This document shows positions 11,164 to 21,721 of a stretch of 64,000 nt of DNA, piece after piece. Position 1 is the stretch's first letter. Each line of letters opens with the position of its first letter. The translations under genes and the position numbers were made by a program. This DNA comes from Apium graveolens (taxonomy: Eukaryota; Streptophyta; Magnoliopsida; Apiales; Apiaceae): contig NC_133657.1 in assembly GCF_009905375.1 (NCBI RefSeq), positions 3,676,239-3,740,238 of the forward strand. The letters are read 5' to 3'. A model generated the notes under the pieces. The model searched no databases and was not told the DNA's origin. It saw nothing but the letters and a program-made list of their open reading frames with translations.

Positions 11164-13242
11164 TTAGATTCTGTAAATACTGATCATAAAATCTGATGCA
11201 TCAGAACAAAAGTAGACAGATTTAGAAAAAGAACCTGAGACCATTCCAAGTTCATTTACCAATCTTGTAAAAGTGGCTTCACATAGTGGTTTTGTGAAGA
11301 TATCTGCTAGTTGCTGATCTGTTGGAACAAAGTGCAATTCTACTGTACCTTCATCCACATGTTCCCTTATGAAGTGGTACCTGATGCTGATGTGCTTTGT
11401 CATAGAGTGTTGAACTGGATTACCTGTCATAGCAATAGCACTTTGATTATCACAGTAAATAGGGATTTTGAAATATGTTAACCCATAATCCAGTAACTAA
11501 TTCTTCATCCAAAGAATCTGTGCACAACAGCTTTCTGCAGCAATATACTCTGCTTCTGCAGTTGATGTGGAAATTGACTTTTGTTTCTTGCTGTACCAAG
11601 AAACCAATCTGCCTCCAAGAAATTGGCAGCTTCCACTTGTGCTTTTCCTGTCAATTTTGCAACCTGCAAAATCTGCATCTGAGTAACCTATTAGTTTAAA
11701 ATCTGATTCTCTAGGGTACCATAATCCCAGAGCAGCTGTTCCTTTAAGATACTTAAAGATTCTTTTCACAGCTATTAAGTGAGGTTCTCTTGGATCTGCT
11801 TGAAATCTTGCACAAAGACAGGTAGCATACATGATATCAGGTCTACTAGCAGTTAGATAGAGTAGAGAGCCAATCATACCTCTGTAGTCAGTAATATCTA
11901 TTGATTTACCAGTATCCTTATCCAGTTTTGTCGCAGTGGCCATGGGAGTGGATGCACTTGAACAATCTTGCATTCCAAATTTCTTCAGCAAGTTTCTGGT
12001 GTACTTAGATTGACAAATGAAAGTGCCTTCTTCATTCTGCTTGACTTGAAGGCCCAGAAAGTAGCTAAGTTCCCCCATCATACTCATCTGATATCTTGAC
12101 TGCACCAGTTTGGCAAACTTCTTGCAAAGTCTGTCATTTGTAGATCCAAAGATGATATCATCAACATAAATCTGGACAAGAAGTAAGTCCTTTCCATGGT
12201 TGAGGTAGAATAGTGTTTTGTCTATTGTTCCTCTGTTGAATCCACTTTCCAGAAGAAACTGAGCTAAAGTCTCATACCATGCTCTAGGAGCTTGCTTAAG
12301 TCCATAAAGTGCTTTATCAAGCCTGTAGACATAATCTGGATGTTTGGAATCTACAAAGCCTGGAGGTTGTTCAACATATACTTCCTCCTCCAATTCTCCA
12401 TTGAGAAAAGCACTTTTCACATCCATTTGAAAGACAGTAAACTTTTTGTGAGCAGCATAAGCCAAATATATCCTTATGGCTTCTAACCTAACAACTGGTG
12501 CAAATGTTTCATCATAATCAATTCCCTCCTGTTGAGAATATCCTTTTGCGACCAGTCTTGCCTTATTCCTTGTAATTATGCTATCACTGTCAGTTTTATT
12601 TCTGAATACCCATTTTGTACCAACAACAGATCTATTCTTTGGTCTTGGCACTAGGGTCCAGACTTTGTTTCTTTCAAATTTATTTAACTTTTCCTGCATT
12701 GCTTGCACCCAGTCAGCATCTTGAAGAGCTTCTTCAACTTTCTTTGGCTCAGTCTGAGATAGAAAAGAATTGTAGAGACATTCATTTGAAGTACCTGTTC
12801 TAGTTCTGACACCTGCATCAGGATTTCCAATTATCAAATCAGGTGTATGTGATTTTGTCCACTTCCTTGTAGATGGAAGGTTGTCTCTAGAACTGGATGC
12901 TCCCCCATGATCCATGCTATCTTCATTTTCATTTTCTGATGCTCCCCCTGAAACTATGCTCTCTGAGTTGGATTCTTCGGTATTTAGATTTTCAGCACTA
13001 TCAGAACGTGGCTTATCAGAACTTGATGAATCAGAACTTGAAGAGCCAGATACATGTTCTGATGTTTCTTGAGATGAGGTAGGATCTTGAGTATGCTCCC
13101 CCTGCATAGGTTCATCTTCCTTTGACGTAGTTACCATAGTTTCAATAACATCAGAATTTAATCCATCAGAGTTTACAGTATCTGGACTTAGATTGTCAGG
13201 ATTTTCAGTATCAGAATTTGAGTCTTCATTTTCAAATCTCAG
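11164..13242 (-). pseudogene. Element B reverse transcriptase and RNase H
   Basis: The copia RT copies the element RNA in the particle. The frame 13137-11497 starts inside the Ser-rich integrase-RT linker. It then shows the RT series: [44 protein letters not shown], [13 protein letters not shown] and the catalytic YVDD (in [11 protein letters not shown]). RNase H follows with [20 protein letters not shown] and STAEAEYIA, ending at WMKN. The TAG at 11497-11499 replaces the CAG kept in D and F; the frame then continues through 11430-11164 (HSMTKHISIRYHFIRE, LADIFTKPL) to the true end. The stop at 13243-13245 separates this part from integrase. The domain set is complete but two nonsense codons inactivate it. 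Confidence 0.9.
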
Positions 13243-14562
13243 CTAATCATGGTAAATGAAATCTTCAAGACCAGTAATCTTCTTGTCATCAAAAGAGACA
13301 TTGATAGATTCCATGACCACTTTTGTTCTCAAATTATAGACTCTAAAGGCTTTTGTGGAAAGTGGATATCCAACAAAGATTCCTTCATCAGCTTTTAGAT
13401 CAAACTTTGATAGCTGTTCAGGATGAGTCTTGAGAACAAAACACTTGCATCCAAATACATGAAAATATTTCAGATTTGGCTTCTTTTTCTTCACCATCTC
13501 ATATGGTGTTTTTCCATGCTTGTTAATGAGTGTTGCATTTTGAGTAAAACAAGCAGTCTACACAGCTTCAGCCCAGAAATAGGTTGGAAGCTTTGTTTCT
13601 TCAAGCATTGTACGTGCAGCTTCAATGAGAGTTCTATTCTTCCTTTCAACAACTCCATTTTGCTGTGGAGTTCCAGGAGCAGAAAATTCCTGCTTTATTC
13701 CATGGTTTTTGCAGAACTCTTCCATTATCAAATTCTTGAACTCAGTGCCATTATCACTCCTTAAAACTTTCACAGAATCTTTGACCATTTTATCCAGATG
13801 TTTGACATGATCAATCAAGATAGATGCAGTTTCACTTTTTGTGTGCAAGAAATATACCCATGTGTATCTGGTGAACTCATCCACTATGACCAACGCATAC
13901 TTCTTCTTTGCAATAGACATGACATTTACTGGACCAAATAGATCAACATGTAGTAGATGATAAGGCTCAAGAATTGATGATTCAGTCTTGCTCTTGAATG
14001 AAGATTTTCTTTGTTTGGCCTTCTGACAGGAATCACAAAGACCATCAGGAGCAAATACTGACTTTGGCAGTCCTCTCACAAGATTTTTCTTGACCAGTTC
14101 ATTTATATTGTTGAAATTTAAATGAGAGAGTTTCTTATGCCAATTCCAGCTTTCTTCAATTGATGCTCTACTCATCAGACAGATTGCAGAACCATCAGTA
14201 CTTGTTGAAAGCTTAGCTTCATAAATGTTACCACGCCTGTATCCTTTCAGAACAACTTTGCCTTTAGATTTACTCACAATTTCACAGTGTTCTTCAAAGA
14301 AATCAACATGATAACCTCTGTCACAGATTTGACTTATACTCAGCAGATTGTGTTTAAGTCCTGAGATCAGAGCTACATCCTTAATTATGACATTTCCAAG
14401 ATTGATATTGCAATATCCCAATATTTTTCCAATGTTGCCATCTCCATAAGAAACACTTGGGCCAGCTTTCTCCACAAAGTCTGATAGCAGGGCCTTATTT
14501 CCAGTCATATGTCCTGAACATCCACTGTCCAGAACTAGAATATTTTTCCTGTTGCCCTGCAA
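13243..14562 (-). pseudogene. Element B protease and integrase
   Basis: Protease starts near the ATG at 14562 with ILVLDSGCSGHMTG, the catalytic D-S-G triad. Integrase follows: an HHCC zinc region (WHKKLSHLNF, then GLCDSCQKAKQ, about residues 135-185), then the D-D-E core visible as HVDLFGPV, RSDNGTEF and NGVVERKNRTL. A TAG at 13558-13560 replaces the CAG present in C and F and breaks the enzyme after FWAEAV. The frame resumes to a second TAG at 13243-13245, which C shares and F does not have. The first codon of this exon-like block follows a perfect splice acceptor, so translation probably does not start at this ATG. Confidence 0.9.
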
Positions 14563-15641
14563 TCACAAAGACCACTAATTATTAGTTTTAAGGACCCAGA
14601 CTTGCTTGGATCCTTTGGCCTTTTTAAGTTTGTTATCATTTGCAGCGGATTTAGCATCAGAGTTTATGTTAACATTTTTCTTATCAGAACTTACACTATC
14701 AGTCTTTGAATCAGAATTTACACTAGAAGGAACAATGGAAACTTTCTTCAAAGAAGGTTTTATTTGATAATAATCATAGTACAAGCTATGATATTCCTTA
14801 CAAGTATAAATGGAATGCCATAAACTACCACAATGAAAACAAGGATTTTGTGGTTTGTATCTAACAGACTGACTCTTAACTCCTGATTTTGAATGTAAGG
14901 AGTTAATATTCTTATTCTTCCTGCAAAAAGAAGCCAGATGGTTAGAACTTCCACAGTTATGACATGTTTTCCTAGAAGCATCAGGAACAGGTTTATAATT
15001 ATTGCTTTTATTCACACCTTCCTTTCCATTCCTATTTTTCCTAGGTGATTTTAACTTGTTTGCATTCTTAACATCTTTCAGCTTATGCTTAAGCTGCTTC
15101 TTTGTCATTAAGCCTATGTTCACTTCAGCTGTCTTTTCCTGTTTTAGTTTGTCAGAAGTTAATTCCTTTGTAACTTCTGATTTCTCATTTTCAGACTTTA
15201 CAGTTACAAACTTAACAGGTTTTAACTTTGGCTTTTGCTTATCAACAGGCTTAATTTCTTCAGTTCCTTTATCATTCTTATCTTCTCCATAACCTAAGCC
15301 CTCTTTCCAGTTTCCACTACTTAGCAAATTTTGAGTTGTTTTGCCAGAGTTAGTCCAAGTCCTGATAATCTCTCTTTCCTTTTCTAACTCAGTTTTTATA
15401 GATTCATTCATTTTTAGCACTTTATCCCTAAGATAAAAGGATCATCTCTATCCTTCTGAGTTTGATGGAACATGACTAACTCTTTTTCTAAGAAATCATT
15501 TCTTTTCTTAAATGCAAGATTTTCAGAAGTTAATCTCTCACATGTTAAAGTTTGATCTCTATAACTAACAAACATGGTTTTAAGATATCTTCTCAACTCA
15601 TTAATATCATTAGTATGAAAAGCATAAGTAGTCTGAGGTAC
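14557..15641 (-). other. Retained intron candidate at the gag/pol boundary of element B (1,085 bp)
   Basis: On the minus strand the donor is ACAAAG|GTACCTC (intron from 15641) and the acceptor TTTGTGATTGCAG|GGCAAC (intron to 14557). A CTAAT branch-point-like word lies about 25-30 nt upstream of the acceptor. Element F has exactly this segment missing. The segment encodes the second half of Gag and its terminal stop. Joining the exons keeps the reading frame (phase 0). Confidence 0.75.
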
Positions 15642-16910
15642 CTTTGTTTCAGCAGCTTCAGAGCTGCTCCCAGCACTTGATTTATCAGCATTTGCCATCT
15701 ATGCATAGTTCTCCTCACTTTCAGAGTCTGAGGTGTCTGTCCAGCTTTTCTGCTTTGTGACAAGAGCCTTGCCTTTGTCACCCTTTACCTTCTTGCAATC
15801 AGGAGATATGTGGCCTTTCTCACCACAGTTATAGCATTTAACATTGGTGTAATCTCCTCTGTCAGACTTTCCTCCTATGCCTTCAGATCTTCTGAAATTC
15901 TTCTTATCAGAACTTATGCCTTTCCTGGAAAACTTCTTTCCCTTCCTGAACTTCCTGTATGCAATCTTTGTGATTCCTTTCACCATAAGAGCACACAGCT
16001 TCATCATCTCCTCATCAGCATCAGTCTCAGGCAAGCTTTCAGAATCTGAGTCATCATCACTCTCAGAACTTGATGACTCAGTATCAGACTTTATGAAAAG
16101 AGCTTTACCCTTGTCTTTCTTTGAGGAAGCTGCTTTGGGGGATTCTTCTTCAGCCTTAAGAGCAACTGTCCTTGACTTTCCTCCTTTCCTCTTGCTTCTT
16201 TGTTCCATCTCAAGCTCATGAGTCTTGAGCATTCCATAGATTTCGTCAAGAGTTGTTTCATCAAGATTGTAGTTGTCTCTTATTGTCGTTGCCTTCAAAT
16301 CCCAGCATTCAGGAAGAGCTAACAGGAACTTAAGGTTTGAATCTTCAAGATCATACTCTTTATCAACCAATGACAAATCATTCAAAAGTTTGACAAATCT
16401 ATCATATAAATCATTCAATGACTCATTAATCTTTGAGTCAAAGTGTTCATACTCTTGAGTGAGTATTGTCTTCCTGTTCTTCTTAATTGTCTCCGTTCCC
16501 TGACACCTTGTTTCCAGAGCATCCCATATCTCCTTAGCAGTCTTGTAGTTGATTACCCTGTTTGACATTACATTATCAATGACACTATGCAGTAAGTGTC
16601 GTACCTTAGCATCCTTAGCAATTGATGCTATATCTTCAGCAGTATAATCACTCTTCTCCTTTGGTACGGTCTTTGCTGCTTCACCTGCAACTGCAACTGC
16701 GAGCTTGGTTGGTTTGTGAGGGCCTTCCTTGATTCTATCAAGGTATTCTGGATCTGTTGCTTCCAGGAACATGGTCATCCTTACCTTCCATATGGGATAT
16801 TCAGATGGTTTCAGTATGGGAACTCTGATGGTCTCATACCGACTCTGAATTTGTGTCTTTGGTGGTTCCTCAGTTTTGGTAGGCTTAGTTGGAGTTTCTG
16901 TGTCCGACAT
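14575..16910 (-). pseudogene. Element B gag
   Basis: Starts at ATG 16910 (MSDTETPTKP) about 40 bases after the PBS. The N-terminal capsid-like part has the copia Gag hallmarks YPIWKVRMTMFLEATDP, VINYKTAKEIWDAL and LTQEYEHFDSK. A first zinc knuckle CYNCGEKGHISPDC lies near residue 360. A TAG at 15699-15701 replaces a sense codon kept in C and F, and a frameshift near 15430 shifts into the frame of 15420-14575, which continues Gag with more Cys/His motifs (CHNCGSSNHLASFC, then CFHCGSLWHSIYTC) and ends at VWVLKTNN plus TAG. The second and third knuckles lie inside the intron candidate, so a spliced product would lack them. Confidence 0.88.
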
Positions 16911-16951
16911 GATTGTGTTTGGATCTTTAACTGTATGTGTCTTAACAGATA

Positions 16952-16966
16952 GGCTCTGATACCACT
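16952..16966 (-). other. Primer-binding site of element B
   Basis: Minus strand AGTGGTATCAGAGCC directly follows the 5' LTR. It contains TGGTATCAGAGC, complementary to the 3' end of plant initiator-Met tRNA. Confidence 0.92.
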
Positions 16967-17582
16967 TGTTAGGTCACACACACACTATAGAGGGGGTGAA
17001 TACAGTGTATAGTACACTCAAATCGAACTTTAAGAACTTAAGTAACAGAAAACAAACTTTATTGAAACAATAAACTCTGTTACAGTATGGAACTGTTACC
17101 TCTCAGTGATGAACAAATATCACGAGAGCTGTTAGGGTTACAATGAATAATCTTCTCGAATATATGATAACACTTATAGTGTAAACCCTATGTATGTGTT
17201 TATATACTACACAGTTACAAGATAATCGCTAATTGATATGGAATATAATTCTGCTTCCTAAAATATATCAATCAGATATCTTTTCTTCCAAGTATTCCAT
17301 TCTTCACAGAATTCCTTCTTCATGCATATCTCTTCTTATGTTTATCTCGATCTTCTTTCCTTTAATCAGCTGCTGTCCTTATCTGATCATCCTTCAGCAC
17401 TTAAGTTCTGATATCTAACTTCTGATGATTATCTCCTGATAATATAAGTACTGATATCCTTAAGTCCTGACTTCCAGTATAAGTACTGATTAACAGTTAA
17501 GTACTGATTTATCCTGTTCAAGTAAGATCTGAAAGCTAAACATAAAACATATTAGCCATGACATTATCAAATATATCTAACA
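16967..17582 (-). repeat. 5' LTR of element B
   Basis: 616 bp, TG...CA, paired with 4527-5140. A 2-bp CA insertion near one end and about 11 substitutions separate the two. This copy carries the promoter that would drive the element. Confidence 0.93.
17199..17206 (-). promoter_or_regulatory. TATA box in the 5' LTR of element B
   Basis: Minus strand TATATAAA within GTAGTATATAAACACA; the same site is found in every SIRE-type LTR of the window. Transcription would start some 30 bases downstream and run through gag. Confidence 0.6.
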
Positions 17583-17587
17583 TATGT
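17583..17587. repeat. Target-site duplication of element B, right copy
   Basis: TATGT, identical to 4522-4526. Confidence 0.93.
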
Positions 17588-17626
17588 TATTCCTTAATCA
17601 AACTTTAGCCTCTTGAATAATTGAGT

Positions 17627-17822
17627 CTCGGCTGTGGCACGACAAACTCAATATTCTAAGTCAAGTCTAACCCAACATTCCGTACAGTTGAATCAGTCCC
17701 CAAAGGCCCACGGCTGTAGCACGTACCGACCTTTAGATTCTTATTCAATGTACACATCTCTATGTAATAGACAAGTATTTCTTATTTCGAAATTAAAGCC
17801 CTCGGCTGTAGCACGAACCGAC
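17627..17822 (-). repeat. Leader repeats with CGGCTGTAGCACGNACCG motif
   Basis: Three copies are seen here (starting near 17627, 17712 and 17804, the first degenerate), and a fourth at about 4463 beyond the B insertion. Spacing is roughly 80-110 bases once B is removed. The units also share adjacent AT-rich sequence, so this is an old, diverged tandem repeat in the leader RNA. Confidence 0.65.
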
Positions 17823-18578
17823 AATGATTCAAAAATAAGAACTACTTTTCTATCATGTTGGAAGGCTATGACCGACACAAGCCCGTTGTATCATTGGCCA
17901 ATTACTACTTGATATTATTTAATTTTAGAGGGATTATATTACGTTACAATCATAATCATATTATAAAGAGATTCTTCCTTTTAAATTAAATATTTCAAAT
18001 CAATAATCAGATGATTCCCAGATCGGGTGGAGCATTGTCAAGAGGCGTCACTTAATAACCCTTTCTTACAGATAGAAATCTGTTGTTGACAGAATCATCC
18101 TTTCTCTCATATCAAAAATTCATATTCAATTACGTGTTTCATAAACACAAGAATCTCATGATTGTATTCATAATATTGTTATTAAGGTTATGAAACAATT
18201 TCACTATACTAGGTTGTCTAACAAACGCCTTATGTTCATTTAAGTTCACCTAAATCTATCATCGCATGATAAACTAAGCATATATCACATATATAAACAT
18301 GAATAAACATCAAGGTAGGCATGTTACATCATCTAGCACATTAGTCTAAGCATTATACATCTCTATGTATCACATGAAGCATTTAAAAGCAATTAAAACA
18401 GTAAAAAACAGCTTTAAAACACTTCATGGAAATATAAACAATTCAAAACTTTTATATAAACTAAAATTGATCACTCCATTAGATCCGTCTCGGAAAAACG
18501 AATCCAACGGTATATTGCACGCCCAAAACGGAGTTACGAAACTCCCAGAAAATCAATTTTAATATGGACAGTCGGGCT

Positions 18579-18715
18579 GTAACGCATTACAGGAACGCGT
18601 TACAAGCCCTGTAACGCATTCCGGTGATGCGTTACAACCCTTTTAACCCATTAAAAGGTGTAACGCATTCCGTGAATGTGCCACAGGTGTGTAACGCATT
18701 CACGGAATGCGCAAC
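18579..18715 (-). repeat. Array of four 25-nt palindromes in the leader of A
   Basis: Units at 18579-18603, 18611-18635, 18660-18684 and 18691-18715 all begin GTAACGCATT and fold back on themselves. Unit 2 has a perfect 9-bp stem (GTAACGCAT / ATGCGTTAC), unit 1 a 7-bp stem; units 3 and 4 are imperfect. This is the most GC-rich part of the leader. It would form consecutive hairpins in the element RNA. Confidence 0.8.
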
Positions 18716-19144
18716 ACCCCTATTTTTTTTTCTACAGCCGCCTGACAGATTCTCTTTCTCGGTTGCCGAGCCTGACAACTGACCTCTTCTATGCTTCCGT
18801 GCAGAACAGACAGTAGCAACAGCATATGCAGATGTACAGATATATATATATATATATACATACTAACAAATAATAATATATATATCTTTATTTAATTACG
18901 AATTTTATTGTAAGAACTTCAAAAATTCATAATAAAAAATCTATACATCATAAAATTATGAAAAAAATACCCAGACGATCTACAACACTTGTAGAACCCA
19001 GATCAACATTCAAAATTATTCTGAGAAACGATTTCTCATCAGACAAAATTAATCCATGATATAACTTGTAAAAATCATAACTAATTCATACAAGCACATA
19101 AAATTCTGAAATTTTTACCACAGATCTATATGCATACAACCTAT

Positions 19145-19156
19145 GCTCTGATACCA
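19145..19156 (-). other. Primer-binding site of element A
   Basis: Minus strand TGGTATCAGAGC, four bases inside the end of the 5' LTR, matching initiator-Met tRNA priming. Confidence 0.92.
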
Positions 19157-19160
19157 TTTT

Positions 19161-20827
19161 TGGATTTTAAACGCAGCGGGACATGGCAAAATACTTTTAC
19201 ACATATAAAATCCAAATAAAAGCATACAGATCATGAATAAAAATTCGAGGGATCGAATCTAACCTTTAAAATAATTCGGAGACAACGATCAGAGATCCTT
19301 AGCAGTTGCTCCTCAAGTGTGAAGCACTCCACCGATATCCACCAAGAAAATGATGTTAAGGAGGAGGAAGGAGGTGGAGAGAATTGGGTTTTCCAAACTT
19401 TTTGGGTTTTTGGGGTTCTTAGGTTCGAATAAAAATAGGGTCTATAATAGTGTATTTATAGGCAAAATTTTCAGCTGAAATTTTCCCATAAATATTATTA
19501 TTATTATCCCATTTATTATTCTCATTAATAATTAAAACACCTTTTAATTATTAATCCTTTTTCTAAACACTTTAGAAATAATTCTCTCTCTTGATTTAAT
19601 TTCCAAAAATTAAATCCTTAATTAATAATATTAAGAACTTTTCTTAATTAATTTATAATCAATTAAATCTCATTTAATCAATTATTAAATTTGCCAATTA
19701 ATTATTTATTTCACAAATAAATAATTATTAGCCATTATTAATTAATTCCTCTACCATAAAATCATTCTCTTTTTATGGTGTGACCCTGTAGGTTCAATAT
19801 TAAGCCGGTAGTAGAAATAAATAATAATAAAACTATTTTATCATTATTTATATAAATTCTCTAATTTATTAAATATGATTAATTAATTAATCACATTTAT
19901 TCTACATCGTGAGGGATACTTCTCAGCATATCGCGACTACCCGGATAATATGAATTCACTGCTTAGAATACCAAGAACCTATTCAGTGAATAGTTATCGT
20001 ACAATAAACTCCTTCAACCCTACAATGTCCCGATTAAATACAAGGCATGGATCTCGTGTCAAGACTATCTAATTTAATCACTTGCTTACCATTTACTATG
20101 CGTAGTTCTATGCAAATTAGAAACTCCTTTCTAATTTCATTCACTCTGGCCAGAGATTCCTGAACTAGCATAAGTGGATCAGCCTTGAACATTCGCTTCC
20201 TTCACTGGAAGGGGTAGATCCTTTATTGATCATACACTATCTTCGTGTACAAATTCCTATACCCAGTAGAGCCCTAATAATTGTCCCTGGAGACTAAGAA
20301 CTAAACCAAAGCATAGTTCAGTGTACACAAGATGACTATGATGACCTCAAGTCTAAGGATACTTGTACAACTATCACTATGTGAACAACTGCTGACACGT
20401 GAGTGAACTCCATCAGTTGTTCAGCTGTGCGAGTCATGTTCAGTGAACTTATTCTATAATAAGCACCTACATACTAGCTATAGTGTCACCACACAAATGT
20501 CTATGAGAACAGATATCCTTCATAATGAAGCAAGCATAGTATGTACCGATCTTTGCTGATTATTAATTACCAGTTAGTAATCCTATGACCAGAAACTATT
20601 TAAGTTTAGAGTTATCATCTTTTTAGGTCTCACTATTATGATCTCATCATAATCCATAAAAAGCTTTACTCTAAACTATGGTATATCTTATTTAAACACT
20701 TAAATAGATAGAGCCCGTAATAAAAACAAAACAAGTCTTTTATTAATATCAATGAAATCAAAACAGATTACATAAAAGTTATTCCTAAATCCTCATACAT
20801 GATTGGACTTAGGATATATTCCTTTCA
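19161..20827 (-). repeat. 5' LTR of element A (1,667 bp)
   Basis: Complete LTR, TGGATTTT...CCTTTCA in plus orientation (TGAAAGG...AAATCCA on the element strand). Its distal 1,448 bases pair with 1-1448. At 20828 the sequence changes abruptly to element C. Confidence 0.93.
19453..19460 (-). promoter_or_regulatory. TATA box in the LTR of element A
   Basis: Minus strand GCCTATAAATACAC, a good plant TATA context, about 290 bases before the LTR end. The same site is in the other LTR near position 74-81. Confidence 0.55.
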
Positions 20828-21721
20828 ATTTTGAATCTACAAAACCTGGAGGTTGTTCAACATATACTTCTTCATCTATTTCTCCATTAAGAAAAGCACT
20901 TTTTACATCCATTTGAAAGACTGTAAACTTTTTATGAGCAACATAAGCCAAAAATATCCTTATGGCTTCCAATCTAGCAAGTGGTGCAAATGTTTCATCA
21001 TAATCAATTCCCTCTTATTGAGAGTATCCTTTTGCAACCAGCCTTGCTTTATTCCTTGCAATTATGCCATCACTATCACTTGTTTCTGAACACCCACTTT
21101 GTACCAACAATAGATCTGTTCTCTGGTCTTGGCACTAGGGTCCAGACTTTATTTCTTTCAAATTCATTTAACTCTTCCTGTATTCCTTACACCCAATCAG
21201 CATCTTGAAGTGCGTCTTCCACTTTCTTTGGTTCAGTCGGAGAAAGAAAAGAGTGATAGAGGTATTCATTTGATGTTAGTGTTCTAGTTCTTATACCTGC
21301 TTCAGGATCTCCAATAATCAAGTCAGGTGTATGTGCTTTAGTCCACTTCCTTGCAGATGGAAGGTTATCTCTAGAACTGGATGCTTCCCCATGATCCATG
21401 TTGTCTCCATCAACATTTTCTGATGCTCCCCCTGAAATTATGCTCTTTGAGTTGGATCCTTCAGAATTTGAGTTTCCAGAATTATCAGAACTTGGCCCAT
21501 CAGAACTTGATGAATCAGAACTTGAAGAGCCTGTTCTAGATTCTGATGCTTCTTGAGATGTGGTTGAATCTGCAATATCCCCCCTGCACATGTGCATTTT
21601 CCTTTGGCATAGTCACCACAGTTTCAATAACATCAGAGTTTAACCCATCAGAGTTTGCAGTATTAGGATTTAGACTTTCAGAATTTAGACTATCAGGATT
21701 TACTTCATTCTCAAATCTCAG
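20828..21721 (-). pseudogene. Element C integrase-RT linker and RT start
   Basis: 21187-21597 is the Ser-rich linker ([28 protein letters not shown], then LPSARKWTKAHTPDLI). 20828-21186 continues with RT ([15 protein letters not shown] and the DYDETFAP region). It carries a TAA at the SQQEGID position, where B has CAG, and small indels. The RT ends abruptly at PPGF, where element A is inserted. Confidence 0.85.

Larger units (their letters stand above)
4527..17582 (-). mobile_element. Complete SIRE-type Ty1-copia element B with long accessory ORF (13.06 kb)
   Basis: Flanked by TATGT duplications. LTRs are 4527-5140 and 16967-17582, both TG...CA. Minus-strand order: 5' LTR, PBS, gag, protease, integrase, RT, RNase H, non-coding stretch, small ORF, accessory ORF, PPT, 3' LTR. 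The DSGCSGHMTG protease, two-part Gag with several zinc knuckles and a large region after pol point to the SIRE (Sirevirus/Maximus) lineage. It is larger than the roughly 9-10 kb I expect for SIRE because of the accessory region. The LTRs differ at about 11 positions plus a 2-bp indel, near 1.8%. Gag, pol and the accessory ORF each carry stops or frameshifts, so the copy is defective but recent. Confidence 0.93.
17588..19144 (-). other. Element A 5' leader
   Basis: About 1.56 kb of untranslated leader between PBS and gag, unusually long but typical of Angela/BARE elements as a class. No convincing ORF. It holds the CGGCTGTAGCACG repeats, the palindrome array and a TA microsatellite near 18839-18858. 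Confidence 0.75.
1..20827 (-). mobile_element. Angela/BARE-type Ty1-copia element A, interrupted by element B
   Basis: The two LTRs are 1-1448 (truncated by the window start) and 19161-20827, in direct orientation. Read on the minus strand the order is 5' LTR, PBS, long leader, gag, protease, integrase, RT/RNase H remnant, PPT, 3' LTR. Element B (4527-17582) sits between leader and gag. Without B the visible element is about 7.8 kb. The zinc knuckle followed by a protease of the DTACGSHIC type, and an LTR of about 1.7 kb, match the Angela lineage as I know it. At 20828 the flank is the RT gene of element C, so A inserted into C; the other flank and the second TSD copy lie outside the window. 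The RT core is missing, so A is non-autonomous. Confidence 0.88.

Noticed and set aside
15002..16221. Phe/Ser-rich plus-strand ORFs opposite gag
   Set aside because: Antisense shadows of the Lys/Ser/Asp-rich gag frame. The same shadows appear opposite C and F.
18579..18715. CRISPR-like repeat array
   Set aside because: Only four palindromic units with short, irregular spacers in a plant retroelement leader; no reason to think of CRISPR.
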